Assembly (NCBI RefSeq): GCF_001984155.1
Contig: NZ_MTQO01000054.1
Coordinates: 558,001-622,000 of the forward strand
DNA: 64,000 bases
Reading direction: 5' to 3'
Origin: Actinosynnema sp. ALI-1.44
GTDB taxonomy: Bacteria > Actinomycetota > Actinomycetes > Mycobacteriales > Pseudonocardiaceae
The translations under genes and the position numbers were made by a program. Position 1 is the stretch's first letter, and the number at the start of each line of letters is the position of its first letter. A model generated the notes under the pieces. That model was not told where the DNA came from. It ran no database searches and worked only from the letters and a program-made list of their open reading frames with translations. Shown one piece after another: positions 24,965 through 34,839 of this stretch.

Positions 24965-26542
24965 CGATGTCGGGGTGATCCCGGTCAGCGACCGGACCTC
25001 CATCTCGGCCTGCTTGCGCTCGTCGCCCTTGTCGCGGCTGAGCACGGTGCCGAGGAAACCGAGGATGAACGACACCGGGATGGACACGATCCCCGGGTTG
25101 CTCAACGGGAAGAAGGCGAAGTCCAGCCACGGGAAGATCGACGTCGGGCTGCCCGACACCACCGGCGACACCGCGACGAGCGCCAGGCACGACACCAGGC
25201 CGCCGTACATGCCCCACAACGTGCCGTTCGTGTTGAACCGGCGCCAGAACAGCGAGTAGAGCAAAGTGGACAGGTTGGCCGACGCGGCGAACGCGAACGC
25301 CAGACCGACGAGGAACGCCACGTTCTGCCCGTTGGCGAGGATTCCGCCGACGATCGCCATCGCACCGACCGCGACGGCGGTCAGCCGGGCAACCCGGACC
25401 TCGGAGCCCGGCTTGGCGTGGCCACGCTTGAAGATGTTGGCGTACACGTCATGCGCGAACGACGCCGACGCGGTCAGCGTCAAACCCGCGACCACAGCGA
25501 GGATCGTCGCGAACGCGACCGCGGCGACGATGCCGAGCAACAGCGTTCCGCCGATCTCGTACGCGAGCAGCGGCGCCGCCGAGTTCTCACCACCGGTCGC
25601 CGCCAGGATCCGCTGCGACCCGACCAGCGCCGACGCGCCGTAGCCGATGATCAGCGTGGCCAGGTAGAACACCGTCATCGTGCCGACCGCCCAGATCACC
25701 GATCGCCTGGCTTGCACCGCGTTCGGCACCGTGTAGAAACGCATCAGCACGTGCGGCAGGCCCGCCGCGCCGAGAACCAGGGCCAGCGCCAACGAGACGA
25801 AGTCGAGCTTGCTTGTGCCGTTCTCGCCGAACATCCCGCCGGGGTTGAGAATCCGCTCGCCCTTGGTGTTGTTGGCGGCGGCCTGCCGGAGCAGTTCGGA
25901 GATGTCGAAGCCGAACTTGCCGAGCAGGAACACGGTCATCAGCGCGACGCACAGCACGAGGATCGCGGCCTTGATGATCTGCACCCACGTGGTCCCGCGC
26001 ATGCCGCCGACCAGCACGTAGACCAGCATGATCATGCCGACGACGGTGATCACCACCGCCTGGCCCTTGCCGTCGTGCACGCCCAGCAGCAGCGCGACGA
26101 CGCCACCGGCGCCTGCCATCTGCGCGAGCATGTAGAAGAACGAGATCACCAGGGTCGACGTGGCCGCCGCGGCCCTGACCGGGCGGGCGCGCATCCGGTA
26201 CGAGAGCACGTCGCCCATGGTGAACCGGCCGGTGTTGCGGACCAGTTCGGCGATCAGCAGCAGGTTGACCAGCCACGCCACCAGGAACCCGATGGAGTAC
26301 ACGAACCCGTCGTAGCCGTGGATCGCGATCGCCCCGGCGATGCCGAGGAAGGACGCGGCCGACAGGAAGTCGCCGGACAGCGCGAGGCCGTTCTTGCCGC
26401 CGCCGAACGCGCCGCCCGCGGTGAAGTAGTCGTTCGCCGTGGCCTGCCTGCGGTTGACGTTCGCCACGATCACCAACGTGACCAGCACGAACAGCGCGAA
26501 CACGGCGACGTTGAGCACGGGACTGCCCACATCGGGGCTCAC
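24959..26542 (-). CDS. Sodium:solute symporter family protein, ActP-like (monocarboxylate uptake)
   Basis: 527 residues with about 13 transmembrane segments. The cation/acetate symporter signatures are clear: ANDYFTAGG, GLALSGDFLSAASFLGIAG, the GGMRGTTWVQIIKA loop, and LPHVLMRFYTVPNA. Members import acetate or related short acids with Na+. The GTG at 26542 overlaps the DUF485 stop (GTGA), the standard partner arrangement for ActP. The longer upstream frame is excluded because it runs through the DUF485 gene. Confidence 0.9.
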   Translation of the reverse strand: MSPDVGSPVLNVAVFALFVLVTLVIVANVNRRQATANDYFTAGGAFGGGKNGLALSGDFLSAASFLGIAGAIAIHGYDGFVYSIGFLVAWLVNLLLIAELVRNTGRFTMGDVLSYRMRARPVRAAAATSTLVISFFYMLAQMAGAGGVVALLLGVHDGKGQAVVITVVGMIMLVYVLVGGMRGTTWVQIIKAAILVLCVALMTVFLLGKFGFDISELLRQAAANNTKGERILNPGGMFGENGTSKLDFVSLALALVLGAAGLPHVLMRFYTVPNAVQARRSVIWAVGTMTVFYLATLIIGYGASALVGSQRILAATGGENSAAPLLAYEIGGTLLLGIVAAVAFATILAVVAGLTLTASASFAHDVYANIFKRGHAKPGSEVRVARLTAVAVGAMAIVGGILANGQNVAFLVGLAFAFAASANLSTLLYSLFWRRFNTNGTLWGMYGGLVSCLALVAVSPVVSGSPTSIFPWLDFAFFPLSNPGIVSIPVSFILGFLGTVLSRDKGDERKQAEMEVRSLTGITPTSS

Positions 26543-27003
26543 TGGTCGACCTCCCTCAGTACTGACGAATGCCGGGCCGGCGAGCGCCGGGTTGACGAGT
26601 GCCGGGCGTGGGACCGGAGTGCGGACTGCTGCCGGGCCGACGCCCGCAGCGCCGCCGTCTTCGGATCGATCCGGCGCTTGGCGAACCGCCGGTACCACAG
26701 GGTGATCAGCAGCGTGCTGGCGAACTGGAGCACGCCGAGCACGAGGCCGACGTTGACGAAGCCGATCAGCCGGTGGCTCATGAACTCGCCGAAGTAGGCG
26801 GCGAGCACGACGAACCCGATGTACCACCCGAAGAACAGCAGGGTCACCGGGAACACGAACCTGCGCAGTCCTGATCGCAGTTCGGTGAATTCCGGACTCC
26901 GTTGAATGTGCACGAAGTCGGGCCCGTCTTGGACTTCTTTTTCTGTCGAAGAGTGGATTCTGTCAAAGCTGGCCGAAGTGGTTCGGCCGGACCAGTGCGT
27001 CAT
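26539..27003 (-). CDS. DUF485 membrane protein, partner of ActP-like symporter
   Basis: 154 residues. A polar N-terminus is followed by DFVHIQRSPEF, then two transmembrane segments (FVFPVTLLFFGWYIGFVVLAA and VNVGLVLGVLQFASTLLITL), the layout of DUF485 proteins that always accompany ActP-type symporters. The Arg/Ser/Ala-rich tail of ~40 residues is longer than usual. The ATG at 27003 has a GGGAAGG site 5 nt upstream; an upstream frame to 27048 lacks one. Confidence 0.85.
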   Translation of the reverse strand: MTHWSGRTTSASFDRIHSSTEKEVQDGPDFVHIQRSPEFTELRSGLRRFVFPVTLLFFGWYIGFVVLAAYFGEFMSHRLIGFVNVGLVLGVLQFASTLLITLWYRRFAKRRIDPKTAALRASARQQSALRSHARHSSTRRSPARHSSVLREVDQ

Positions 27004-27513
27004 ATGTACCTTCCCGGTACGCCTGTCGGCGAGCGACATAGTAGCCACGAGTTAGGGGTTGTCCACTAGGTCTCCGGGCGGTCCGATCACTACATCGGCC
27101 GGGCCGGGGCGGTACCTGAGGGGCGACGCTCACACTTCCGGGTGAATTCTGCGATCTCACCGCGTGTCGGTCGAGTGACCAGCGACGACGGTGGCCGGAG
27201 CGGTCCACTGTGACCCCCGCTTGTGGTCGTCACGCCGTGCGTGCGTCCATGTGGGACGAGGCGAGCCGATCAAACTTCCCCCGATCGGGGCATACAGCCG
27301 CTATTGGCACATGCTCCCCGTAGCGAATTGTCGATCGGCCACGATCGGACCATTGATTGATCATTCTTCTCATGTAGCATCTTGGCTCCGGGACTTCCTC
27401 ATGGGGGTGCCGACACCCTGCGAAACGGTACGTCCGCACGGATGCGAGTTATTGATCCCCTCTTTGAAGAGGCAATGCAGTAAGCGACTGCGCGCATTGG
27501 GAGTGTTTTGACA
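27004..27513. promoter_or_regulatory. Long divergent intergenic region upstream of the conservon
   Basis: About 510 bp between the - strand symporter genes and the + strand conservon, with no convincing gene. The 27300-27480 part is AT-richer than its surroundings and holds a short hairpin, CCTCTT-TG-AAGAGG at 27459-27472, about 40 bp before the start. A GGGAG site at 27499-27503 precedes the cvnA start. It presumably carries both promoters and possibly a leader structure for cvnA. Confidence 0.45.
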
Positions 27514-30342
27514 GTGACCAGCACAGGACGAGCACGGATGCTGCGCTGGCGGGACTGGCACCTGCGCACCAAGCTCGCCGCGGTCACCATGGTCCCGCTG
27601 GTCTTCGTCGTCGCGCTGGGCGCGGTGCAGATCGGCGACCAGGTGGCGAGGTCCGAGTCCTACCGCCGGGTGGACCGGCTGGTGGCGCTGTCCGACCAGC
27701 TCGGCAAGGCGATCGGCGGCCTGCAGGACGAGCGGGCGGAGTCGGCGGGGCTGCTCGTCGCGCGCGTCGCGCAACCCGGCGCCGAACTGCGGCAGGAATA
27801 CCAGGCGACCGACGTGAACTGGAGCGCGATGAGCCGGGCGGCCCAATCGCTCTGGTTCGCCACGCCAGCCGCGCAGCAGACGGCGAACGAGGTCGCCGCG
27901 CAGCTCACCCCGATCAAGACGCTGCGCGACCAGGTGACCCGGTCCGAGCTGGACGCCCCGACGGCGCTGGCCAGGTACACCGAGGTGATCACGGTGCTGC
28001 TCGGGTTCGACCGAGCGCTGGCCGGCGAGATCACCGACCCGGCGCTGACCGGCACCGCGGTCGCGCTGCACGACCTGCGGCTGGCCAACGAGGAGATCCA
28101 CCTGCAGCAGGCACAGGTCGAAGCCGGGATAGCCACTGGTTCGCTGTCGGCCACCGAGGTGGGCGCACTGGGCGCGTCCCAGGCCAGGTACGACGCCCGG
28201 ATCAGGGACTTCCACGCGGCTGCGGGCCAGGACCACCAACGGCAGTTCGACGAGACGGTCACCGGTTCGGGGGTGACGAGCCGTGCGAGCCTGCTCAAGC
28301 AGATCCTCGACCAGCCGGGCACCGGGCCGGTGGCGGTGACCATCGGCAAGAGCGATTGGGAGACCAGTTCCCAGCTCGCCACCGCCGCGCTGTCGACGAT
28401 CGCGGACACGCTCGGACGTGATCTGCGTGCCGAGTCCATGAAGCTGCAGAACGGCGCGAGCGACGCGGCGGGTCTCGTCTCCGTGGTGTTGTTCGCCGCG
28501 GTGCTCCTCGCGGCGGCGGTCGTGGTCATCGTCGGCCGCCAACTCGTCGGCTCGCTCCGGATCCTGCGGCGCAGCGCGCTGTCGGTCGCCGAGCACAAGC
28601 TGCCGGAGGCGGTCGCCGGGCTGCGGTCGGGCGCGTTGCTGCCGCCGCTGGTCGCACCCGTCCCCGTGACCACGAAGGACGAACTGGGGCAGGTGGCGCG
28701 CGCGTTCGACGCCGTGCAGGACCAGGCGTTGCGGCTGGCCGCCGAGCAGGCGCACCTGCGGGCCAGCTACGGCGACGTGTTCGTCAACCTCTCCCGGCGC
28801 AGCCAGGGCCTCGTGCAGCGGCAGCTGCACCTGCTCGACCGCCTCGAACGCGACGAGGAGGACCCCGACCAGCTGGCCACGCTGTTCCAGCTGGACCACC
28901 TGGCGACCCGGATGCGGCGCAACAACGAGAACCTGATGGTGCTCTCGTCGGGCAGCGAGCTGGCCCGCCGGGCCGGACCGCCGGTCCAGTTGGCCGACCT
29001 GTTGCGTGCGGCGGTGTCGGAGATCGAGCAGTACCAACGAGTTGTCGTGCAGCCGCCGCCCGGGCTGGCGGTCGTCGGCTACGCGGCTCGTGACCTGGTC
29101 CGGCTGACGGCCGAGCTGCTGGACAACGCCACCGCGTTCTCCGCGCCGGACACCAAGGTCACGATCGCCAGCAGGTTCGCGGACGACGGCACCGTGTCGG
29201 TCGACGTCCTCGACAGCGGGATCGGCATGCGCGACGAGGAGATCGAGGAGGTGAACAAGCGGCTGGCCGAGGGCGGTCAGCTCGACGCGTCGGCGTCCCG
29301 GCGGATGGGTCTCTTCGTCGTCGGCAGGCTGGCTGGCAGGCACAACGTCCGGGTGGAACTGCACGGTGGCAAGGACATCCCCGGCATCAGGGCGACCATG
29401 ACCATCCCGGTCGACCTGCTGTCGCCGGGCGAGCACGACGAGCAGCCGCGCCCCAACGGGCGTACGGTGTCCACTTCGGACTTGGCTGCCCGGCTGGCGA
29501 CCGGTGCCGCGCCGGTGCACAAGAGCACCGACGGCCCGGGCACGGAAGCCGAGCGACCCGTCAGCGGCGACCTGTTCGGCACGGGCGACCACGGCGTCGC
29601 CACGGCGGAGCAGTCGGCGGTGACCACCGGCTGGTGGGACCCGGTCGCCCCGGCGTCGGCCTCGGCATCGGCACCGGCGTCCCCGCCCGCCGAACGCGGC
29701 ATCCACGAGACCACCCCGATCTTCGACGAGATGATCTCGGCGTGGTTCACCGGGTCCGATCAGGAGCGGCCACCGGCCGAAGCGCCGACCGAGACGTGGA
29801 AGTTCGCCGCCGACAAGGGATTCGAGACCGCGCAGGCGGTCGTCGAAGCACCGCGTGGCGTGACGAAGGCGGGCCTGCCGCAGCGCGTCCCGCGCGAGAA
29901 GCTCGTGCCGGGCAGCGTCTCCGACACCGGCCAGTCGCCGGAGATCCGCGGCAAGCGTGAGGCGGAGGCGTTGCGCGAACGGCTGGGCGGGCTGCAGAGC
30001 GGGTTGTCCCGCGCCCGCGACCGCACCGACGCGGGCAAGCCCCGCGTCTACACCGACGACTCCGAATTCCGCAGCGAGGCCGACGACGGGTTCAAGTCCG
30101 CCGAGTCGGCGGCGAAGTCCCCCGAAGGTGTCACGTCCGCGGGCTTGCCGCAGCGCGTCCCCCGGGAGAAGCTCGTACCAGGGAGCATCGCCTCGCCGCC
30201 GGGATTCGGCGAGGGCCTGGTGCGGGGTGAGCGAGGGGCACAGGAGGTTCGGGGCCGGCTGGACGGGCTTCAGCGCGGACTGAGCAACGGCAGGCGCAGC
30301 CTGGCCGAAAACCAGAATGGACAACAGGAGACCCGATCATGA
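27514..30342 (+). CDS. cvnA: Conservon sensor histidine kinase-like protein (nitrate/nitrite-sensing domain)
   Basis: 942 residues. TM1 lies at ~20-40, an extracytoplasmic NIT-type sensing domain at ~45-315, TM2 at ~319-344, then HAMP and a HATPase_c domain (N-box ELLDNATAF ~533, G-box DSGIGM ~566). The segment where a phospho-acceptor His is expected reads [21 protein letters not shown] without an obvious H-box. The long tail carries two copies of [16 protein letters not shown] (~785 and ~875). It heads the typical cvnABCD operon, a membrane GPCR/G-protein-like signalling set. The GTG at 27514 is chosen for spacing to GGGAG; a TTG at 27508 is an alternative. The stop overlaps cvnB (ATGA). 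Confidence 0.9.
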   Translation: MTSTGRARMLRWRDWHLRTKLAAVTMVPLVFVVALGAVQIGDQVARSESYRRVDRLVALSDQLGKAIGGLQDERAESAGLLVARVAQPGAELRQEYQATDVNWSAMSRAAQSLWFATPAAQQTANEVAAQLTPIKTLRDQVTRSELDAPTALARYTEVITVLLGFDRALAGEITDPALTGTAVALHDLRLANEEIHLQQAQVEAGIATGSLSATEVGALGASQARYDARIRDFHAAAGQDHQRQFDETVTGSGVTSRASLLKQILDQPGTGPVAVTIGKSDWETSSQLATAALSTIADTLGRDLRAESMKLQNGASDAAGLVSVVLFAAVLLAAAVVVIVGRQLVGSLRILRRSALSVAEHKLPEAVAGLRSGALLPPLVAPVPVTTKDELGQVARAFDAVQDQALRLAAEQAHLRASYGDVFVNLSRRSQGLVQRQLHLLDRLERDEEDPDQLATLFQLDHLATRMRRNNENLMVLSSGSELARRAGPPVQLADLLRAAVSEIEQYQRVVVQPPPGLAVVGYAARDLVRLTAELLDNATAFSAPDTKVTIASRFADDGTVSVDVLDSGIGMRDEEIEEVNKRLAEGGQLDASASRRMGLFVVGRLAGRHNVRVELHGGKDIPGIRATMTIPVDLLSPGEHDEQPRPNGRTVSTSDLAARLATGAAPVHKSTDGPGTEAERPVSGDLFGTGDHGVATAEQSAVTTGWWDPVAPASASASAPASPPAERGIHETTPIFDEMISAWFTGSDQERPPAEAPTETWKFAADKGFETAQAVVEAPRGVTKAGLPQRVPREKLVPGSVSDTGQSPEIRGKREAEALRERLGGLQSGLSRARDRTDAGKPRVYTDDSEFRSEADDGFKSAESAAKSPEGVTSAGLPQRVPREKLVPGSIASPPGFGEGLVRGERGAQEVRGRLDGLQRGLSNGRRSLAENQNGQQETRS

Positions 30343-30776
30343 CGTCGCCCCAATCCCAGCCGCACCAGTTCGGCTGGCTGGTCAACGACTTCGCTGAGCG
30401 AGTCGCCGGTGTCGCGCACGCGGTGGTCGTGTCCGCCGACGGACTGCTGCTCACCGCGTCCGCACGCCTGCCCGTCGACCGCGCCGACCAGCTCGCCGCG
30501 GTCTCGTCCGGCCTGGTCAGCCTGACCCACGGCGCCTCGCGGTGTTTCGAGGCCGGTCCGGTCAAGGAAACCGTCGTCGAGATGGAACGCGGGATCCTGC
30601 TGCTGATGTCGATCAGCGACGGGTCGTCGCTGGCCGTGCTCGCCGCTCCCACGTGCGACATCGGCCAGATCGCCTACGAGATGACCATGCTGGTCGACCG
30701 CGTCGGCCAGATGCTCACCCCCGAACTGCGCGCGGCACTGCAAGGCGCGAGGGGGATGACCGGAGCTGCGGTGTGA
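30339..30776 (+). CDS. cvnB: Roadblock/LC7 domain protein of the conservon
   Basis: 145 residues, one Roadblock/LC7 domain: [28 protein letters not shown], then [19 protein letters not shown] and the [16 protein letters not shown] strand. In conservons this subunit is thought to regulate the CvnD GTPase, as MglB does for MglA. It overlaps cvnA by 4 nt and is followed after 7 nt by cvnC. Confidence 0.93.
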   Translation: MTSPQSQPHQFGWLVNDFAERVAGVAHAVVVSADGLLLTASARLPVDRADQLAAVSSGLVSLTHGASRCFEAGPVKETVVEMERGILLLMSISDGSSLAVLAAPTCDIGQIAYEMTMLVDRVGQMLTPELRAALQGARGMTGAAV

Positions 30777-30783
30777 GGGGCGC

Positions 30784-31287
30784 ATGACGATCCACGAGGA
30801 CGCGCCACCCAGTCCGACCTTCGCCGATGTCCTGAATGGACTCACGTTCGGCAGCAAGGCGGGTGAGCCCGTCGAAGTCAAACCGCAGCCGGGGCCGAGG
30901 CCCGCGCCGCAGCCCCCGCAGCCGGTGCTCGTCGAGATGCCGGACGACGACCCGGCGATGGTCCGCCCGTATGCGATGACAGGCGGACGCACCAAGGCCG
31001 ACGGGGACCTGCGGGTGGAGGCGATGATCTCCACGGCGTCCGCCGGGATGGCCGAGGACGGTCTCGCCGAGATCGAGCACCGCTCGATCGCCCGGCTGTG
31101 CCGCACGCCGAAGTCGGTCGCGGAGATCTCCGCGGAGCTCGACATGCCGTTGCAAGTAGCCAAGATCGTGCTCGGGGACATGGTCGCGACCGGATTGGTG
31201 GTCGTCCACCGGACGACCGGCCTGTCCGGCGGTTCATCACATCTCGCGCTGATGGAAAGGGTTTTGGGTGGACTCCGCCGGCTATAG
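30784..31287 (+). CDS. cvnC: DUF742 protein of the conservon
   Basis: 167 residues. The N-terminal half is Pro-rich and probably disordered. The DUF742 core begins at MVRPYAMTGGRTK and continues as a winged-helix-like domain (ALCRTPKSVAEISAELDMPLQVAKIVLGDM-type pattern), ending in SHLALMERVLGGLRRL. Function unknown, always found between CvnB and CvnD. The 3' end overlaps cvnD by 20 nt. Confidence 0.92.
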   Translation: MTIHEDAPPSPTFADVLNGLTFGSKAGEPVEVKPQPGPRPAPQPPQPVLVEMPDDDPAMVRPYAMTGGRTKADGDLRVEAMISTASAGMAEDGLAEIEHRSIARLCRTPKSVAEISAELDMPLQVAKIVLGDMVATGLVVVHRTTGLSGGSSHLALMERVLGGLRRL

Positions 31288-31879
31288 GACCGCGCAGCAA
31301 GCACTCGTGCCGACCATGACGTCGGTGAAGATCGTGGTAGCCGGTGGTTTCGGCGCCGGCAAGACGACGTTCGTCGGTTCGGTCTCCGAGATCATGCCGT
31401 TGACGACCGAGGCGGTGATGACCGAGGCCAGCGCCGGTCTCGACGACATCGAGTCGACGCCGGACAAGACGACGACGACGGTGGCGATGGACTTCGGCCG
31501 CGTGTCGCTGGACACCGACCTGATCCTGTACCTGTTCGGAACGCCTGGCCAGCAACGCTTCTGGTTCATGTGGGACGACCTGGTCAGGGGCGCGATCGGC
31601 GCGGTCGTGCTCGCCGACAGCCGTCGGCTGGCCGATTCGTTCTCCCCCGTCGACTTCTTCGAAGAGCGCGGTCTGCCGTACATCATCGGCCTGAACTGCT
31701 TCGACGGCGAAATGCGGCACCGGGTGGACGACGTCCGCGAAGCGCTGGCCATCGACCCGCGTGTGCCGATCGTCCGGTGTGACGCCAGGGACCGCGAATC
31801 GACCAAACAGACCCTGATCACCCTGGTGGAGTACTCCGTCGAACGCTGGATCACCGCCAACGGCGTCCCCGCGCACTGA
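31268..31879 (+). CDS. cvnD: Small Ras-like GTPase of the conservon
   Basis: 203 residues. P-loop GGFGAGKTTFVGSV, switch II region FGTPGQQRFWFMWDD (Gln-Gln after G), and a divergent base-recognition loop, GLNCFDG where NKxD is expected. It belongs to the ATP/GTP-binding conservon GTPases related to MglA/SRPRB. Start GTG 31268 inside cvnC. It closes the four-gene operon. Confidence 0.93.
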   Translation: MDSAGYRTAQQALVPTMTSVKIVVAGGFGAGKTTFVGSVSEIMPLTTEAVMTEASAGLDDIESTPDKTTTTVAMDFGRVSLDTDLILYLFGTPGQQRFWFMWDDLVRGAIGAVVLADSRRLADSFSPVDFFEERGLPYIIGLNCFDGEMRHRVDDVREALAIDPRVPIVRCDARDRESTKQTLITLVEYSVERWITANGVPAH

Positions 31880-31884
31880 CGCTC

Positions 31885-31890
31885 TACTGT
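31885..31890 (+). promoter_or_regulatory. -10 element of a leaderless transcript
   Basis: TACTGT ends exactly 6 nt before the GTG at 31897, and no ribosome binding site is present. This is the standard geometry of leaderless mRNAs in actinobacteria, in which transcription starts at or next to the start codon. Confidence 0.5.
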
Positions 31891-31896
31891 GCCGTA

Positions 31897-32838
31897 GTGA
31901 CCTATCAGCCAGACGCACACAACGTCATCATCGCCGTGCACGGCGGCGCGGGCAACAAGCTGATCCGCGAAGAAACCACGCCTGAGCTGGAGAAAGCCCA
32001 TCGGGACGGGCTCGCCGACGCCTTGCGCGCGGGCGAGCAGCTGCTGCGTGCAGGCGGATCGAGCGTGGACGCCGTCGAAGCGGCCGTGCGGGTTCTCGAG
32101 GACAACGAGTTGTTCAACGCGGGCAAGGGCTCGGTGTTCACCGAGGACGGCGGTCACGAGCTGGACGCGTCGATCATGCGTGGCGCCGACCTGGCCGCAG
32201 GGGCGATCGCGGGCGTGCGGAACGTGCGCAACCCCGTCCTGGCGGCGAGGCTGGTCATGGAGCGGACGTCGCATGTGCTGCTGTGCGGCGACGGCGCGGA
32301 GAGTTTCGCGGTGCGCAACGGCCTGCGGCCCGTCACCCAGGACTACTTCTGGACTCAGCGGCGCCTGGACCAGCTGAACGAGGCCAAGGACCCGCAGATC
32401 CCGGAACGGGCCGAGTACAGCACGGTCGGTGCCGTCGCGGTCGACCGTGACGGTGACCTGGCCGCCGCGACGTCCACCGGCGGTACGACCAACCAGATGA
32501 GCGGCCGCGTCGGTGACTCGCCGATCATCGGCGCGGGCACGTACGCCCGCAACGACACGGCGGCCATCAGCGCGACCGGCCAGGGCGAGGTGTTCATCCG
32601 GGGCGCCGCGGCGGGCACGATCTCGGCCATGGTCGAGTTCGGCGGCCTGAGTCTCGCCGAGGCGGCGTTCGACGTGGTGATGCGCCGCCTGCCTGCCCTT
32701 GGCGGTACGGGCGGCGTGATCGCCATCGACCGCCAAGGGGCTTTCGCCGGGCCGCACAGCACGCCGGGCATGCTGCACGGTTACCTGACCATGGACGGCG
32801 AGATCGTCACGAAGGTCTTCACCGACGACCCGCGTTAG
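31897..32838 (+). CDS. Isoaspartyl peptidase / plant-type L-asparaginase
   Basis: 313 residues, an Ntn hydrolase made as a single chain that self-cleaves before a Thr. The N-terminal HGGAG motif is present, as are NELFNAGKGSVFT and MRGADLAAGAIAGV; the new N-terminal Thr lies in YSTVGAVAVD, followed by STGGTTNQMSGRVGDSPIIG, the substrate loop. It removes isoaspartyl residues from peptides or hydrolyses Asn. Its stop overlaps the stop of the convergent GTPase gene (TTAG shared). Confidence 0.93.
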   Translation: MTYQPDAHNVIIAVHGGAGNKLIREETTPELEKAHRDGLADALRAGEQLLRAGGSSVDAVEAAVRVLEDNELFNAGKGSVFTEDGGHELDASIMRGADLAAGAIAGVRNVRNPVLAARLVMERTSHVLLCGDGAESFAVRNGLRPVTQDYFWTQRRLDQLNEAKDPQIPERAEYSTVGAVAVDRDGDLAAATSTGGTTNQMSGRVGDSPIIGAGTYARNDTAAISATGQGEVFIRGAAAGTISAMVEFGGLSLAEAAFDVVMRRLPALGGTGGVIAIDRQGAFAGPHSTPGMLHGYLTMDGEIVTKVFTDDPR

Positions 32839-34634
32839 ACGGGCGCGTAGTGGTCGAAGGCGCTCTCCACCACGCCTTCACCACGGGTCAGTGACGGCAG
32901 CAGCCGCTCCAGCTCGTGGATCCGCGCCGCGGGGATGTCGCCTTCCAACAGGTAGGCGGCGCCATGCGGGGTGGATCTGAGCGGGAACGCCCGCAGCCGC
33001 ACCAACACCGGCTGCACGACACCGAGCGTGTCCTCCGGGATCTCCAGCCGGTACGAGTGCATCGGTTCGTGCACGACGGTTCCGGCTTGCTTGAGCGCGT
33101 TCTTGAGTACCAGCGCGGTCAGGTTGCGGAAGTCACCGGCCGTGCTGGACATCGACTTGTCGAACGTGCCGTGGGCGTGGCTTTGCCGTGCCCAGTAACC
33201 GGAGCGCGTCATGATCACGGCGCAGTCGGTGACCTCCCAGCCGGACAACCCGTGCCGCAGGGTCTTGTACACGCTTTCCTCGACGGCGTTGAAGAAGGCC
33301 GACGGCATGGAGCCGAGCTCGACCTCCAGCCGGAAGGTCACGCCGGTGCCCGGCTCGACCCTGAGCCCCACCGTGGCCAGGTAGGGGTTGTCGCCCTCGT
33401 TGATGATCTCGAGGGACTCGCCCGTGCCGGTGACGCGTTCGATGCAGATCGTCGTGGTCTCCTCGAACGACACGGCCAGGCCGTAGTCGGTCATCAAGGT
33501 CGCCTGGATGACCTCCTTCTGCACCTCGCCGTACAACGAGATCACGCCGTCCTGCCGCAGGTTGATCAGCGGATCCTGCTCTGCCAGTTGGGTGAGGGCG
33601 GTGTACAACGCGCCTCGTTCGGACGGGTCGTCCGGTATGACAGCGGTTTCCAGCGTCGGCGGGGTGAAGTGGTGCTCGGAGTGGGTGCGCGGCTCGCCGA
33701 TCTGGTCACCGATCCGGACGTCGGCCAGGCCCCACAGCTTGCCGATCTGCCCGGCGCCGACCGCCGCGACCCGCACAGCCGGACCGCGGTCGAACACGCT
33801 GATCGCGGTGACCTTCCCGTCCTTGTCACCGAAACGCACCCGGTCGCGGACGCGCAGCGTGCCGGCGAAGACCCTGACGTAGGCGATCTTCTCGCCGTGC
33901 TGCCCACGTTCCACTTTGAACACCAGGCCCGAGACCGGCCCGTCCTGCGCACCGGATGCCGACGGCAGGAACTCGACCAGCGCGGACATCAGGTCAGGCA
34001 CTCCGGCGCCGGTGATCGCCGAGCCGAAGAACACCGGGTGCACCCGGGCCAGGCGCGTCTGCGTGACCAGGGATTCCCTGGTGCGTTCCGGTGTCAGCGA
34101 ACCGTCGAGGTAGGCGGCGACCAGCGAATCGTCCACTTCGGCCAGGACGTCCACCGGGTCGGTGCCTGCCGGTGCGATCGCGGGTGTCAGCCGGTCGGCG
34201 ATCTCCCGCAGCAGGCTGTCGTGCCGCGCGCCTGTCCGGTCGGTCTTGTTCGCGAAGATGATCGTGGGGATGGCCAGCCTGCGCAGCGCCCGCATCAGCA
34301 CACGGGTCTGCGCCTGCACACCTTCCACGGCGGAAACGACCAGGACAGCGCCGTCGAGGACGCTCAGCGAGCGCTCCACCTCGGCGATGAAGTCCGGGTG
34401 ACCGGGCGTGTCGATCAGGTTGACGGTGACGTCGCCGACGACGAACGACACCACGGCGGATTTGATGGTGATCCCGCGTTGCCGCTCCAGCCGCATGGAG
34501 TCGGTCTGGGTGCTGCCCTCGTCGACGCTGCCGACCTCGTCGATCACGCCGCCGAGTTGCAGCAGGCGTTCGGTGAGGCTGGTCTTACCGGCGTCGACGT
34601 GCGCGAGGATCCCCAAGTTGAGCGTGCGTGCCAA
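32835..34634 (-). CDS. TetM/OtrA-like ribosomal protection GTPase (EF-G family)
   Basis: 599 residues. G1 AHVDAGKTS, G2 around RGITIKS, G3 DTPGHPDF, G4 NKTDR, then domains II-V as in EF-G, with the C-terminal EPMHSYRLEIP and a short end DHYAPV. Similarity is to tetracycline ribosomal-protection proteins; producers such as S. rimosus use OtrA for self-protection. It is somewhat shorter than TetM (~640). The only usable start is the TTG at 34634: an in-frame TGA lies two codons upstream, and AAGGA is well spaced. Whether it gives resistance or has a housekeeping role cannot be told from sequence. Confidence 0.85.
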   Translation of the reverse strand: MARTLNLGILAHVDAGKTSLTERLLQLGGVIDEVGSVDEGSTQTDSMRLERQRGITIKSAVVSFVVGDVTVNLIDTPGHPDFIAEVERSLSVLDGAVLVVSAVEGVQAQTRVLMRALRRLAIPTIIFANKTDRTGARHDSLLREIADRLTPAIAPAGTDPVDVLAEVDDSLVAAYLDGSLTPERTRESLVTQTRLARVHPVFFGSAITGAGVPDLMSALVEFLPSASGAQDGPVSGLVFKVERGQHGEKIAYVRVFAGTLRVRDRVRFGDKDGKVTAISVFDRGPAVRVAAVGAGQIGKLWGLADVRIGDQIGEPRTHSEHHFTPPTLETAVIPDDPSERGALYTALTQLAEQDPLINLRQDGVISLYGEVQKEVIQATLMTDYGLAVSFEETTTICIERVTGTGESLEIINEGDNPYLATVGLRVEPGTGVTFRLEVELGSMPSAFFNAVEESVYKTLRHGLSGWEVTDCAVIMTRSGYWARQSHAHGTFDKSMSSTAGDFRNLTALVLKNALKQAGTVVHEPMHSYRLEIPEDTLGVVQPVLVRLRAFPLRSTPHGAAYLLEGDIPAARIHELERLLPSLTRGEGVVESAFDHYAPV

Positions 34635-34839
34635 GCTTCATGTCCTTGAGATAGGGGTGGATTCCTTTCCTGGTGGACATGGCTGACAGTCGCACTACTG
34701 CTCTCCTCTGATCGCGGGGTTTGCGCGCAGTTCAGCAGAGCCGTACCGGGCACGGCAACCGATTTGTGTGACGCGAGTCGCGGGCAGAGCCGCGCACATC
34801 GGGTTACCCTCCGGTACACCCGAGGACATGGAGGTCAGG

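Noticed and set aside
25418-26797. 459-codon + strand frame over the symporter gene
   Set aside because: His/Arg/Asp-rich shadow with no domain; the - strand symporter is unambiguous.
27191-27511. 106-codon + strand frame upstream of cvnA
   Set aside because: No ribosome binding site, no domain, spans AT-rich promoter-like DNA and overlaps the cvnA start.
27370-30324. 984-codon open frame on the - strand across cvnA
   Set aside because: It is the Arg/Pro/Gly-rich shadow frame of the GC-rich cvnA gene. The + strand frame has clear NIT, HAMP and HATPase domains and a full conservon follows.
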